From Engraulis encrasicolus (Eukaryota; Chordata; Actinopteri; Clupeiformes; Engraulidae): a stretch of 64,000 bases of DNA. The DNA lies in contig NC_085875.1 in assembly GCF_034702125.1 (NCBI RefSeq), forward strand, positions 24,764,116 through 24,828,115. Reading direction: 5' to 3'. The notes beneath the pieces are model-generated. The model made no database searches. It saw nothing but the letters and a program-made list of their open reading frames with translations, and was not told the DNA's origin. A program made the translations under genes and the position numbers. Below, one piece after another: positions 13,936 through 27,745 of the stretch; position 1 is the first letter of the stretch; every line of letters begins with the position of its first letter.

Positions 13936-14100
13936 GCTGGGCCCAGGACAAAGTCATCTGAAAGGGCTCCCAAGCCTAGTAGATAAAAGGGCCCCCTCTA
14001 TCCAATACATACAATGGAATCAGGACCCAGTTCTTGGGCACCTCTCTGCCTGGTCCCGGGACAGTTGCCCCCTTTGTCCCCCCCTATGTTAGCGTCCCTG
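13936..14100. mobile_element. hAT-type MITE of the CAGGG family, decayed copy
   Basis: Shares TTTGGCTGGGCCCAGGACAA, AAGTCATCTGAAAGGG and CCCTTTGTCCCCCCCTAT-like blocks with the better copies at 24086-24233 and 29466-29634. Ends are unclear. Confidence 0.55.
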
Positions 14101-15165
14101 CATGTAGCACTCGGCAACACTTATGTGCCTCACAACACAATCACTCTCACGTGAACTACAAGACCAATGGATTACATGACCACACTGTGTGAAAAAGTGA
14201 TTATCTCGTATTCGCCCAAGAAGGGAACGGTTTGGATACGGTCAAACAGTCCAACCTTACTTCACGACAGAACACATATCTCCTTATTATGTTATTGCAT
14301 TATAATTAGCAGGCTTCTTCATCAGGATCAACTTCCAAAAGAGGAGGGCGTAGTATACCGTAGTTACTCTTAAAAGACTCTTGAAGACTTGTTTGGCCCC
14401 TCAGACAACTTTCAGGTTCCCCCTAAAGGTTGGATGGTGGGGGTTCGTAGAGAAAGCTTCACATACAGTGTAGGTCAATGCTGCCAGGGCGCAGGAAAGT
14501 TTCGATGATTAGAGTTAGACCAAGCAATGAACATTTCAGGAAACACTTCTGCAGGCCCAAACCAATACAATACAGTAAGGGAATGTCCCCCTCAATGGGG
14601 CACTGCTGCAAGTGTACCAAACGATTCAGGGGTTTTGGCAAGATGTGAGAGTGTATGTTGTTGTGGGGTATGGTAGGTTGTCCTCTGAGACGTTTTTGAA
14701 AATAGATCTGTTAAAACAGAGTTTTTAAAGCAATACTGTGCAATTTTTGGTAATAAGCCTATTTTACACCTCCCCTGGAGTTAAATAATTGAGTTTTATA
14801 CATTTTTCCTTGGCCCCTGGGCCTGGGCCCGGTATCGAACAATGTAATATGCTCAGGCCTGCAAAGGCATTGTTTTAAAAAAAAAAATGCATGTGGTTGA
14901 GGAAGAAACCATTTGTGTGACTTTCTTAATAAGGTGCTACTTAAACTACTCACAGATTCAAAAACACAACTGATATGATATTACAGAATAATCTCAGTAA
15001 ATCCTGCGGTCATGATTGGTTTGGCTACATGACATTTCAGGAGCTTGGCGAATCCAAAGGCCCCCCAGACACTCGCTTAAGCTCATGGAGCTGAGGGGAA
15101 ATACACAAGGGTCTGTCGAGAGCAAGTTACATGGATAGAACCTAACCACTTCGACCTCAACCCCC
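14101..15165. other. gene-poor stretch with half of a hairpin MITE
   Basis: About 14725-14805 matches one arm of the hairpin MITE at 2218-2495 (ATTTTACACCTCCCCTGGAG, TTAAATAATTGAG). Otherwise nothing recognised. Confidence 0.5.
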
Positions 15166-15175
15166 CATCAAGCCC

Positions 15176-15506
15176 ATAGGGCAGTCATGGGTAAGCGGTT
15201 AGGGCATTACACTTGTATCCCAAAGGTTGCCGGTTCGACTCCCGACCCGCCATGTTGGTGGGAGAAGTAATTAACCAGTGCTCCACCCCCCCATCCTCCT
15301 CCATGACGGAGGTACCCTGAGCATGGTACCGTCCCACTGCACAGCTGCCCTGGGGAGCCATTGGGGGCTGCCCCATTGCACGGGTGAGGCATAAATGCAA
15401 TTTCGTTGTGTGCAGTGTGCAGTGAACACTTGTGTGCTGTGGAGTGCTGTGTCACAATGAGAGTGGGAATGGGAGTTTCCCAATGGGCTTTCACTTCATT
15501 TCATTT
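15176..15506 (+). mobile_element. tRNA-derived SINE with target duplication
   Basis: RNA polymerase III A-box-like TGGGTAAGCGG (15188-15198) and a perfect B box GGTTCGACTCC (15232-15242) open a 331-bp element ending in a TTTCA-type tail. The 10-bp direct repeat CATCAAGCCC flanks it (15166-15175 and 15507-15516), showing insertion by target-primed reverse transcription. Non-coding. Confidence 0.9.
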
Positions 15507-15696
15507 CATCAAGCCCGCCCCCCACCACAAACAACATCTGTGCTGTACCCTAGGCACAATTCAGTAAACATTTTAGTGAGCGAACAAGCATTTTGGATAC
15601 ACTCAAGGGTGGCACTTTTGGACTCAGCCAACCAGTCAACAACTGGCAATACAGTACTTAAAGGAAGTATCCCCCACATTGAATTATACTTAATAT

Positions 15697-16525
15697 GGCC
15701 TTTCATCAAATGTGGACACAATCTGCTTTCTAGCAGAACCGACCGACCACACAGCTACCCCCAATATTAGTATAGCCCATAGCCCCCATAGCCAGGCCTT
15801 CTGATCAAAGTGGACACAGTTCAACAGCCCAAATATGCCATCTGACAGAACCTACCGACCCCCGTCCATAGACCATATTGGCCCTGTGCCCAAAGTGAAC
15901 ACATCTTAACAGCTCAAATCTACCGTCTGTCAAAATCTACCAACCCCCCATTCCCACCCAGCCTCTCACCACTATCCTATAGCCCAGAGGTGAGGAGCCT
16001 ACTTGAGGGCCCGATATAATTTTTATGTAAGGCAGTTTCACATGAAATATAACATATTTTGTAAAGGACTCCTAGAAATACAATCAAGTTAAATTCAGGG
16101 GACCTAGAAAAGGTGGAGTTTGTTTTAAAGGTGGCTGCATTCAATAGGCCCAAAGTGCAGGGGGAAATCCTTGGTTGCGTTCATAGTATGGACCTTGGAG
16201 GACTTTTACAGCCCTAGGAGGAATTTGAAGTAGCCCCTCGAATTAAAAAGGTTCCCCACCCCTGCTATAGCCCATAGCCAGGCACTGTGTTCAAAGTGGA
16301 CACAGCTTGACAGTCTAAATCTGCTTTCTGACAGAACCTACCAAACCCCCCCCCATCCCACGTAGCCCACCACCACTACTAGCATCGGCTATCACCAGGC
16401 CCCGCGTTCAAAGTGGACACAGCTTGACAGTCTAAATCTGCTTTCTGACAGAACCTACCAAACCCCCCCCATCCCACGTAGCCCACCACCACTACTACCA
16501 TCGCCTATCGCCAGGCCCCGTGTTC
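15697..16525. repeat. satellite-like tandem repeat of about 110-120 bp
   Basis: Units contain CAAAGTGGACACAGCTTGAC, TCTGACAGAACCTACCAA and AGCCCACCACCACTACTA. About five units of decreasing similarity are seen. The last two (about 16290-16500) are nearly identical, so expansion there is recent. A hAT MITE interrupts the array. Confidence 0.75.
15985..16264. mobile_element. hAT MITE, CAGGGGTGGGGAAC family, copy 1
   Basis: 280 bp, right end GTTCCCCACCCCTG, flanked by the 8-bp duplication CTATAGCC (15977-15984 and 16265-16272). The body matches 35221-35549. An 8-bp duplication and CAGGG/CCCTG-like ends are hAT traits. Confidence 0.85.
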
Positions 16526-16659
16526 CAGGCTGTGCCGCCTCTGTTCTAGCCCATTGAGGGAGGTAATGAGCGCTCGTTTGAGGCCCGGACTTCAAATGAG
16601 GGGCCGTTGTTCCCCACTGGCCCGCGACCAAAGGGCTCCCATGCAACCTACTGGTCATT

Positions 16660-16769
<110 letters not shown>

Positions 16770-17542
16770 CCTCCCATGGACTTCCTTCCTGCCCACCGGC
16801 ACCAACACTACCTACAACAGCTGAACAGAATCTGCAGAGCTTTATTGAAACGTTCATTCCTCTCCCAATAACAACAACTCTACCAACAACACTGCCTTCA
16901 CCTGCAAGACTTTATTATTAGAAAAAGTCTCCCTCCTCTTCAAAATTGAACACTACAATGTACTTACAGCAGCCGAACAGAATCTACTGGGGTTTATAAA
17001 AACAATGAATTCATGTCTCTCTCCCCATTTGCTTCCTGTCCACCTCTCACACTGTCCTGTCGAATAAAGTAAAAAAAAGACCATATAAATAAATAAAATT
17101 CAACATAAATTGAATAAAAACAGTTCATTCTTTCCTGCCCATCACCAATTTACCTTACAATACAATACAATAAAACACAACAGCAAAGACTCCCCAACAT
17201 AATCTAATGGGCTTCACTGAAACATTAATTTTCAGCAATGCTCATATTAAGCAAAATAAACTTCTAAATTACGCACGGCAGGGTGAGCTGATGAGTTTTC
17301 ACAACAATGTTTACACAAGTAGATAGGTTTTAATTTATTGTATTCATCCCCTACATTGATCAAACACAGCTGAGATCCATTTGGTTAATGTACCGCATTC
17401 AAAACCAAATATGAGCACAGAATACTTTGTGAAAATGTTTATGCTTTGTGATATATGATTGTACTGTACTTCGGTTTTCCACACTCTGCACATTCTTTTA
17501 ATATTGAGATGGATGATACTGCCTCTGCTTCTGATCATGGAG

Positions 17543-17574
17543 TACACGCACGCGCGCACGCACGCACGCACACA

Positions 17575-17606
<32 letters not shown>

Positions 17607-17685
17607 CGTACTCTTTCTCATTCCCCCTCCCTCTCCCCCCTTTCTCTTTCTGTGCCTCCCTACCTCTCACACAAGCGTACAGTAT

Positions 17686-17779
<94 letters not shown>

Positions 17780-17939
17780 CCCTCATTGGTAACAACAATG
17801 ACAGGACGACTACCCCTGCTGGTGAAGTGGTTCTCATCCCTGATCAGAACACACGCACAACAACACACACGCACACGCACACGCACACGCACACGCACGC
17901 ACGCACGCACGCACGCACACACGCACACACACACACACA

Positions 17940-17999
<60 letters not shown>
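17543..17999. repeat. microsatellite cluster (GCAC)n, (CT)n, (CA)n
   Basis: (GCAC)n at about 17543-17607, pure (CT)n at 17689-17777, and a mixed (GCAC)n/(CA)n tract at about 17858-17999, all within 460 bp. Confidence 0.95.
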
Positions 18000-19338
<1,339 letters not shown>

Positions 19339-19513
19339 CTTCACTGTCCTATATCAGTACAGGGGAATGATTAAAAAACACCAACAGCCTTCAGCTGAAC
19401 TCTGCTGATTATACGCACGAAGATGCAGCCAATCCAGCGGCATGCCGCCGCAGACAGGGATCCAGCTCTATAATTTTTACAAACAAGGGAGTGGCTTATA
19501 ACTCATAATGCAC

Positions 19514-19539
19514 GGGTTAGGGTTAGGGTTAGGGTTAGG
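19514..19539 (+). repeat. interstitial telomere-like repeat
   Basis: Four GGGTTA units in a row followed by GG, the vertebrate telomere sequence, about 70 bp left of a Tc1 element. Confidence 0.85.
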
Positions 19540-19612
19540 AACTGGGGCAGCACAAAAGCTCCCTTTGGGCCCGGGCTGGAGCATCATCACATGATCTCTG
19601 TCATCTAATATA

Positions 19613-21243
19613 CAGTCCCAGGAAAAAGTTTGTACACCCTTTGAAATTTCTTACCTTTCTGTCAAAATTGGTCATAAAACATGGTCTGACCTTCCTGGAA
19701 ATCACAGGAAGGAACAACCAGAGTCTGCTTTAACTAATTCAACCCAAACATTTACAAGTTTTCATATTTTCATTGGCCATAAGATGTAAACATTCACAGG
19801 ACAGCAAGGCATAAGTAAGTACACCCTTGCATTCAATAGGCTTTAACCCCAAGTTAGTCACAATAACCTCAACCAGATGTTTCCTGTAGTTGCAGATCAG
19901 ATTAACAAAACAATCTGGATGTATCTGGTCTCCCTCTTCTTTAGAAAAATGCCTCTCGTCAGCAAGGTTTGTGGGATGTCTGGAGTGCATAGCTTTCTTG
20001 ACTTCATGCCATATAATCTCAATTATTTTTTTGCCAGGGCTTTAACTGGGCTATTCCAGAATGTTATTTCATCATTATGAAGCCATTTTAAAGTCAATTG
20101 GCTTCTAAAGTATGGGTTGTTGTCACATTTCAGCACCCATCCTCTTGTGTGCTTCAATTGTGTGACAGATTACCTCACTTTTTTCTGTAAAATATCTCGA
20201 TAAACTTCTGAGTTCATTGTTCCACTGATAATAGCAAACTGAAAAGGGCCTGAGGCAGCAAGGTAGCCGCATATAATGATACTCCCGCCACCATACTCAA
20301 AGGTGGAGATGATGTTTTGGTGAAGGTGTGGTTCTCCAGTTCTCCTCCAAACATGACATTGTGTGTTTCCCTGAACAATTCAACTTTGGTTTCAACGTTG
20401 GTCTACAGAATATTTTGCAGTAATTCTATGAAGCATATAAATGCTTTTTCGCAAACCTCAAAGGTGCAGCAATATTTTTTTGGACAGAAACCCCATTCAT
20501 TTTAGATTGGCAGAATGAATCCCATTTTTAGCTATTCTTGGTTACATCTCCTCTTCTGAGTATGGTGGCGGGAGCATCATTATATGCGGCTACCTTGCTG
20601 CATTAGGCCCTTGACAGTTTGCTATTATCAGTGGAACAATGAACTCAAGTTTATTGTGATATTTTACAGAAAAAAACGTGAGGAAGTCTGTCACACAGTT
20701 GAAGCACACAAGAGTATGGGTCCTGAAATGTGACAACAACCCATACTTTAGAAGCTAATCGACTTTAGAATGGCTTCATAATAATGAAATGCACATTCTG
20801 GAATAGCCCAGTCAAAGCCCTGACAAAAAAACAATTGAGATTATATGGCATGAAGTCAAGAAAGCTATGCACTCCAGACATCCCACAAACCTTGCTGACG
20901 AGAGGCGGTTCTCTAAAGAAGAGGGAGACAAGATACAAACAGATTGTTTTGTTAATCTGATCTGCAACTACAGGACAAGTCTGGTTGATGATATTGCAAC
21001 TAACTGAGGGTTAAAACCTACTTAATGCAAGGGTGTACTTACTTATGCCCTGCTCTCCTGTGAATGTTATGGCCTTATGACCAATAAAAATATGATAACA
21101 TGTAAATGTTTGGGTGGAATTAATTAAAGCAGACTCTGACTGTTCCTTCTTGAGATTTCCGGGATGATCAGACCAAGTTTTATGATCAATTTTGACAGAA
21201 TGTAAGAGATTTCAAAGGGTGTACAAACTTTTTCCTGGGACTG
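19613..21243. mobile_element. inverted dimer of a Tc1-like transposon
   Basis: Flanked by TA (19611-19612 and 21244-21245). Ends CAGTCCCAGGAAAAAGTTTG and its complement. Both arms carry the 3' half of a Tc1 transposase gene in opposite directions, each reading IIWHEVKKAM-like and EEGD-like residues, and meet at about 20500. Frames are broken, so it is not autonomous. Confidence 0.85.
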
Positions 21244-21263
21244 TAAGTCAGACAGAGGCGGTG

Positions 21264-21280
<17 letters not shown>

Positions 21281-21335
<55 letters not shown>

Positions 21336-21392
21336 CTTTGTGTGTGTGTGTGTGTGTGTTTGTGTGTGTCTGTGTGTGTCTGTGTGTGTGTG
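21281..21392. repeat. (CT)n followed by (GT)n
   Basis: About 50 bp of CT then an imperfect GT tract with TGTC and TGTT interruptions. Confidence 0.9.
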
Positions 21393-22626
21393 GGGAGGTC
21401 TGTCATGTTTGTACTACTGACTCCTGAGGTCTGATGTGAATATTCCTCCTGTATTCTCTCTAGCGATGTGTGTGAGCATTGCTCTTGGAGTACAGCTTTG
21501 ACAGCTTTGGCCTTGCCTGGACAAAGTCATCTGAATGTACCCCATAACCAATACATGGTGATGAGGACTCAATTTTGGCCCCCCTTTCGCCCTTGATCTG
21601 GGACAACTGACTCCTTTGACCCCCCCCCCCCCCCCACACACACACACACACACATACTCTTCCACGTGTCCACCCACTTTCACTATCGTCACCCATTTCT
21701 GTGTAGCCCAGTTTGCAATGGAATCACAAACCCAGGCTAACTCAACACGTCACCACTCAGCTCGACTTAACACAACACTACACTGCCGAGTTTCTCATGG
21801 AAAGATGCCAATAGTGTTTCTGTGTGAAGGGTCTTCCCTGACTCACTAGCTTGATCATTTGCCAAATGCTTATAAAGGTGAAACACATTATCATCTCCAC
21901 TCAAGACTCCCAGACAGGCCTACTGTGTGTATATTTCACATTAATAAATGTAGGATAGGTATATAAGATGCAGTGAAAAGTGAGGTGGAAAATAGACACA
22001 TCACCACTGTCTTTAACAGTTTTATTATGTAAAGTAGGCCTACGTTAAGTTGTGGGCTAGTCAAGCATTGTACCTGTCTTGATATACTGTATGTATGTTT
22101 GAACCAAGGTATTTGATACAGCTTGGGGTTGAACTGTTTAGTGCATGTGGAACAGGACATGCAGGATTGAGTGTTCCTGAGGAAGTCGGGAGCTGAAATT
22201 TACGGCTCAGGAAGAGAACAGGAATCCCTGTCTGGTCAACAGCGCGCTGGCTCTTGGCTGACATCTTGTGGAAGTTTTGGAGGACTACATGTGCGAGCTC
22301 AGCATTTCATATGGTCTATGACACTCCGATGATTCAGTTCTGCGTTGTTTAATATGGCACACACATTGCTAGTGCAATAAGTTCGAGAATGTTATTTCGA
22401 TCATTGAAAGTATTTACAAAAAAATTAATTTTGATTCTGGGCTGCAAGCTGGACCAATTCACCAGACAAACAGCTGAGCAAAGTACCCCATGTTGTTCCA
22501 GGGGCAATGTTACACATGCAGTACAGGTCAAAAGTGTTTAGGGTCGTGCACGCTTTCCCCCACCATACTTCTTTTTGACAATTCAGCTCATTCTGTTGAA
22601 ATTGCAGTTCTCGCTTTAAACAATTT
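21393..22626. other. gene-poor stretch with a CAGGG-family MITE fragment
   Basis: About 21498-21632 resembles the CAGGG hAT MITE family (ACAGCTTTGGCC, GACAAAGTCATCTGAA) and ends in a C-run and (CA)n. Otherwise nothing recognised. Confidence 0.5.
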
Positions 22627-23219
22627 GGTAACACTTTCTATGAAGCCCATATCTATAGCGCATTATAAGAGTATTTATAATAAATTATAATGCGCATTAT
22701 AATTACTTACAGCGCATTACGACTACACCCATGATGTTTCATGATGCTTTATGTTAACAGTTATAAATAACCATGAATCTAGCTTATGATGCTTTATAAA
22801 TGTTGTGAGTGTTATGAGTGCTCATGACTGGACATAAACTATAGACTGCCTGATGTGAGTTACAGCACATTATGATGCATTGTAGATGTGCATTATATAG
22901 TGCATTATAAATGCATCCATATGAACTTCACTTTACTTAGAGCACACATTGACGACTTAAGATGCTATAATGTTCCATGTGAGATCATATGAGTCCTTAT
23001 GACAGTTTATCATCCAGGTCTGTGCATAGAGGGGTATATGTACTCATAATGTACTATAAGCCCCATTAGGCAGTCTGTAGTTTATAACCAGTCATGAGCA
23101 CTCATAACACCCTTGAATTTATAAAGCATTATAAGCTAGATTCATGGTTATTCATAACTGTCAATATAAAGCACCATGAAACATCATGGGTGTAGTCATA
23201 ATACGTTATTAGGGGTGTA

Positions 23220-24077
23220 ACGGTACACAAAAATCACGGTTCGGTACATACCTCGGTTTTAGGGTCACAGTTCGGTACATTTTCGGTACAGTATATGGGA
23301 ACAAAATAGAAAACCATTTTCTTCCTCAGCATGTTGTTAATTTCACCAAAATATTGCCAAAATACAAACGTAAAAAAGGAAATACATTCAACCTGCTACT
23401 TTGGGTTGGAGGTTTCATCAATGTAAAAAATAGCACTTTCTCCTCAAGGTTTCATAAAGACCAAGCCTCTACACCTGTTTTTTTCTTGCATTCTGTCTCA
23501 GGGTTCTGCACGAGCCTCTGCATGTAGTAGCAGCATAATGTTAAAGGGACAGTTTGGTCAATTTCAACATGCAGTTGTAATGCTCACACTACCCTGGACT
23601 TGTCAGTACCTGGTGATGCCACATTTTTCGGCTCAGCCCTTTCCGAGATATGAGCAATTCTAATGGGGGCAGCGTTTGTTTACATTTTTAAAAAATGAAA
23701 CATAGGCCAACTCCAAATATTTTCCCAAAAGGTACTGCTGTTTGCTAGTTGTCTGCTGATGTTTTATAACCTTTTGGATGTTTTTGGGAATAAATAAAAA
23801 TGTTTTTTTGAAATGTAAACAAAGAGCTGCCCCCATTACAATGACCAGGATCTCGGAAACGGCTGAAGAAGAAGAAAAAAAAAAATCTCAGGCACTGACA
23901 AGTCCAGGGTAGTGTGAGCATTACAACTGCATGATGAAATTGACCAAACTGTCCATTTAAAACATGAACAGAGTAGCCTTTTACTCAACCTTTCGGCACT
24001 CGGAACAGCACTGTTCGATTCGGTACAGGTCTTTTCGGTGCGGTACATCGGTTCGGTTCGATATCGTTACACCCCTA
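23220..24077. mobile_element. DNA element with TAGGGGTGTAACGG ends, nested
   Basis: Begins TAGGGGTGTAACGGTAC and ends with the complement (CGTTACACCCCTA). The interior holds repeated GGTTCGGTACAT-type motifs on both sides. It interrupts the right arm of 22627-24320 and is itself split by a TTAA MITE. Confidence 0.75.
23541..23960. mobile_element. TTAA-flanked MITE, innermost of the nest
   Basis: TTAA at 23541-23544 and 23957-23960. The ends GGGACAGTTTGGTCAATTTC and GAAATTGACCAAACTGTCC are inverted. Same family as 12411-12826. Confidence 0.85.
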
Positions 24078-24085
24078 GTTGTAAG

Positions 24086-24233
24086 CAGGGAAGCCGACAA
24101 GGAGGGACAAAGGGGTCAGTTGTCAGGGAGATGGGGGGCCCATAATTGGATCCTTATTGAATTGAATGTATTGGGTGGGGCACCCTATCAGATGACTTTG
24201 TCCCGGGCCCAGCCAAAGCTGTCAGCGGCCCTG
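24086..24233. mobile_element. hAT MITE, CAGGG family, best-preserved copy
   Basis: 148 bp, CAGGGAAGCCGAC to GTCAGCGGCCCTG, with the perfect 8-bp duplication GTTGTAAG on each side (24078-24085 and 24234-24241). Relatives at 13936, 21498, 28724 and 29466. Confidence 0.85.
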
Positions 24234-24320
24234 GTTGTAAGTAATTATAATGCGCATTATAATTTGTTATGAATACACTCATAATGCGCTATAGATATGG
24301 GCTTCATAGAAAGTGTTACC

Positions 24321-26100
24321 AACAATGTTTTTATGGTGTCATTGCTCTTTGAATTTAATAAGCAAAACCTAAGCAACAAATAAGGCTAAGCTATTTCATA
24401 TTGGACAAAGGAAATGTGGAATGGATTTATAGACAATATATTACAATAAATTGCTTCTAGCGTTTTCAGATCTATTCTTAACTTTTGATGACAGTGTAGA
24501 CAACTTCAGCAAAATAAAAGCCAGTTGCAGTACTACACTAATTTAATCCTAAGCAAGATGTTGCTGCCCCCCCCCCCAATGAACCCCATGAAAAAGCAGA
24601 TGTCTGCTCCTGTCTAACCATACATTGATGGATGCTATGCATTACCTACCATTTGAGGAGAATCTAAGCAATTCCAACAATATAATATGACACTTGCCTG
24701 TACACCAAATCATGGCCGGGACAATCTATTATTGTGAATTCATAATAACAGGTCCCACCCAGTTTGTTCTGATGCATATAAATTATTTCAGCTACTTTGA
24801 CTTGAAGTTGTATAGTCAATGTGCCAACGTGTGTGTCATAAACCTACTATTTTAAAGGGCAAAAACAGAGCTTTCCAACCGTTTCATAGCCAGGCCACGC
24901 CCTTCTGACACAACGCCTTCGGCCTTCTAGTCAGACCAAGAATACGGAAATTATGAATACTGTTTGTCACCTCTTGTGTACATCTACACCAAAGTCCAAA
25001 GTAGGATTGGATCACTTTCTTAGCTACACAAATTGAATCTATTGCTGAAACATGTGTGCTTATGGATGTGTCTGAAGCTGATTGTATGTAAAGGTAGCCT
25101 TCAATCTTAGCAAGTAACTCATATGATTAATGGGACAACTTCCTATTCTTATATGAAACAAATGAATAAGGTTGGATTGCAGTCAAACCTAATTCTATTA
25201 ATTCTATTATCTTAATTCTGCTCATCGGTTATCAACACTTGGTTCTTGAATTACTGGGATTACCCTATCAATAGGGTCACAAGGGTGACTAATCAAATCA
25301 AATAACTTCAGGAAATATGACCAAGGAACTGAAAAGGTCAACAGAATCTCTCAGGAAGCCCCATGGACCTTGAACCAAGAGGTGACATCCCAAGCAACTT
25401 TCTGAGAATAAAGGCAGTTCTGCCTGTGGTTGCTGTGAGGTCAAGATGCAGCCGATGAGGCTATCCAAAGCTTTAATCATTTCGTAATTTCATTCAATTA
25501 CATGATGGATGCTTTGGCTAAATAATCCAGCTAAATTGAATAATTGGACAGTAGAATGGAGTAGAGTGGCTATCTGACACTCCGCAGTGGCAAAATGATT
25601 TTTTTTGCAATTTGTGCAAATTCGTATCACATCAGAAAGATATGCTAACATAAAATCATAAAAAAGCATACAACAACATTTTAAAATCCCACAAAAAGCT
25701 GAAACTGTAATTACATGCATTAGGAAAGATACAGTAGCAACAGTCCATAGTCCTAACCTCCGAAACAGCCGGAAATCCTACAGGGACGCTATGATGCAGA
25801 TTAACTTGCTTTGATGGTCAGCATTATGCCTATAGATTCTGTTGAAACAATCTGTCATCCGTGTATCCACATTTGTGTACAGCCTAATATCCAGATTTGG
25901 GTTTAGATCATTGCAGTTCAAATCTCCCTTTCTTTTGTTATAGCCTAACTGAAATTCTTTCATACCATATCACAATGGGCTACATTGATGGTAATGTTGG
26001 AACTCCAGATAAGACAAAGGCAGGGGAGGGGATAGGGGACCAGTTAAAGGATTAAAGATGTTAAATTAACGCTGTAAGATGGACAGTCCAACATTCTCGC
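24321..26100. other. intergenic upstream of fabp7
   Basis: AT-rich. Short C-run at about 24570. No gene or known repeat recognised. Confidence 0.5.
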
Positions 26101-26112
26101 CATCTTTCTGGA

Positions 26113-26216
26113 CCAATCAGAGCTTCACGCTAGGTCTCAAACCATCCAATCAGGATTAACAAGCGCAGCTTCGGACTGACCCTGTCCCTTTGCGGGTCCT
26201 ATTAATTAGACTGCCA
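26113..26216 (+). promoter_or_regulatory. candidate fabp7 proximal promoter
   Basis: Two CCAAT boxes (26113-26117 in GACCAATCAG, 26146-26150 in ATCCAATCAG) and an AT-rich TATTAATTAGA (about 26210-26220) that could act as a TATA-like or homeodomain/POU site. They lie 110-215 bp before the ATG. No start site is visible, so this is inference from position. Confidence 0.4.
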
Positions 26217-26327
26217 CTAACAACTCATCACTAGTCCATCCTTGGAGCATACACCGCACCTCGCAGACTAGTCTCACCCGTCCTTTGTCGCACGTCCTGC
26301 GCGTATCGCAACCGCCAAACCATCACC

Positions 26328-27197
26328 ATGGATGCTTTTTGTGCCACCTGGAAGCTGATTGACAGCCAGAACTTTGATGAGTACATGAAAGCCCTCGGTA
26401 AGTGTTTTTCAGGCGTAATAACTCAGGGAAAACACTACGAAAAAGAAATCTGCAAGACATCTAATGGATCGCTGATGTGTCGTTTTCTTTGTCGTAACAG
26501 GTGTTCCCTTCGCCACAAGGCAAGTGGGCAACGTAACCAAGCCAACCATCGTAATCAGCCAAGACGGAGACAAGATTGTGGTGAAAACTCAGAGCACATT
26601 CAAGAACACCGAGATTTCCTCCAAACTTGGAGATGAATTTGAAGAGACCACCGCCGACGACAGAAAAGTCAAGGTTAGTGTATATGGCTGGTTATCATAA
26701 TGACGTTAAATTTGCGCACAGTGTATTTTGTACACTGGCCCTATTTTACGCAAAGAATGTAGGCTATTTAAAACGCTAAATTTGAATATCAAAAGTTAGC
26801 CTACTAAATGTACGCTATTGAAAAGGTCTGCCATGACCTGGTAGTCTACTAAAATCACTTTCATGCATGTTGCAGTCTGTGCTGACGATGGACGGCAACA
26901 AACTGGTGCACGTTCAGAAGTGGGATGGCAAGGAGACGAAGTTCACCCGCGAGATCAAGGACGGAAAAATGATCATGGTGAGCGCTGATGATCTTTTGGT
27001 TGTTATGATGATGATATCGATGATGATGATGATGATGATGATGATGACTTGGATAGTCCATCAATCCACCGACAAACTCTTAGAATATCGGCAGGGTAAT
27101 AATTTGATTGATTCATGTTAGGCTTACTTCTTTTGTCTCCCCTCAGCATCTGACGTTCGAGGGCGTGGAAGCTACCCGTACGTACGAGAAGGCATAA
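26328..27197 (+). CDS. fabp7: brain-type fatty acid-binding protein 7
   Basis: Complete gene with exons 26328-26397, 26501-26673, 26876-26977 and 27147-27197. Their lengths of 70, 173, 102 and 51 bp give the standard four-exon FABP layout and 131 residues. The cytosolic protein is a ten-stranded beta barrel carrying long-chain polyunsaturated fatty acids such as DHA, typically in radial glia. The FABP signature is at the N-terminus ([17 protein letters not shown]). [15 protein letters not shown] and [13 protein letters not shown] match FABP7 closely. Ligand carboxylate residues R106, R126 and Y128 (counting Met) are present, the last two in RTYEKA. Intron 3 has an imperfect (GAT)n tract near 27005-27046. 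Teleosts have a and b copies; which this is cannot be told. Confidence 0.97.
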
Positions 27198-27408
27198 ATA
27201 ATTCCATCGAAGCCTGCATCGAAATCACTGTTGCGATGTCCTGCTGCCTTGATTTGGATTTGCGCACTCACGTCCCCATGCATGGTTTTGAAAGTCTTGC
27301 GATTTTTTATTTTTACGAAATGACAATGCCAGTAAGTTTTCTGTGTGGACGACATCTTTTATAATATATTGTTCACTGCACATCAGCTCTTGTTTGTATT
27401 TCTAAAAA

Positions 27409-27414
27409 AATAAA
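27409..27414 (+). terminator. fabp7 poly(A) signal AATAAA
   Basis: Canonical signal 212 bp after the stop codon, giving a short 3' UTR as expected for this family. Confidence 0.7.
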
Positions 27415-27609
27415 CATGCCTTCGTATGACTTAATACTCGAATTGTGTATGTTTTATATATCATTTCTTTCCCAAGACCATTTACGTAAAGTAGATTAGT
27501 AGCCTATAGAAATTTACAAAATCACAGCAGGAGCAGTGTCTTTTTTGAAGAATACAATGTTCCATCTAGTCATGTTTTCTAAATTAAGATTAACACATGC
27601 CCACGTGCG

Positions 27610-27745
<136 letters not shown>

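Larger units (their letters stand above)
22627..24320. mobile_element. hAT-like foldback element GGTAACAC, host of nested insertions
   Basis: Ends GGTAACACTTTCTATGAAGC and its complement. Arms of several hundred bp are mirrored (ATTATAATGCGCATTATAAT in both). Flanks AACAATTT and AACAATGT match at 7 of 8 positions. Three further elements lie inside it. Confidence 0.8.

Noticed and set aside
15188..15260. tRNA gene
   Set aside because: A and B boxes belong to a SINE with tail and target duplication; no cloverleaf continues.
19739..19990. Short minus-strand frame with ADERHFSKEEGDQ
   Set aside because: A remnant of Tc1 transposase inside the inverted dimer, not a separate gene.
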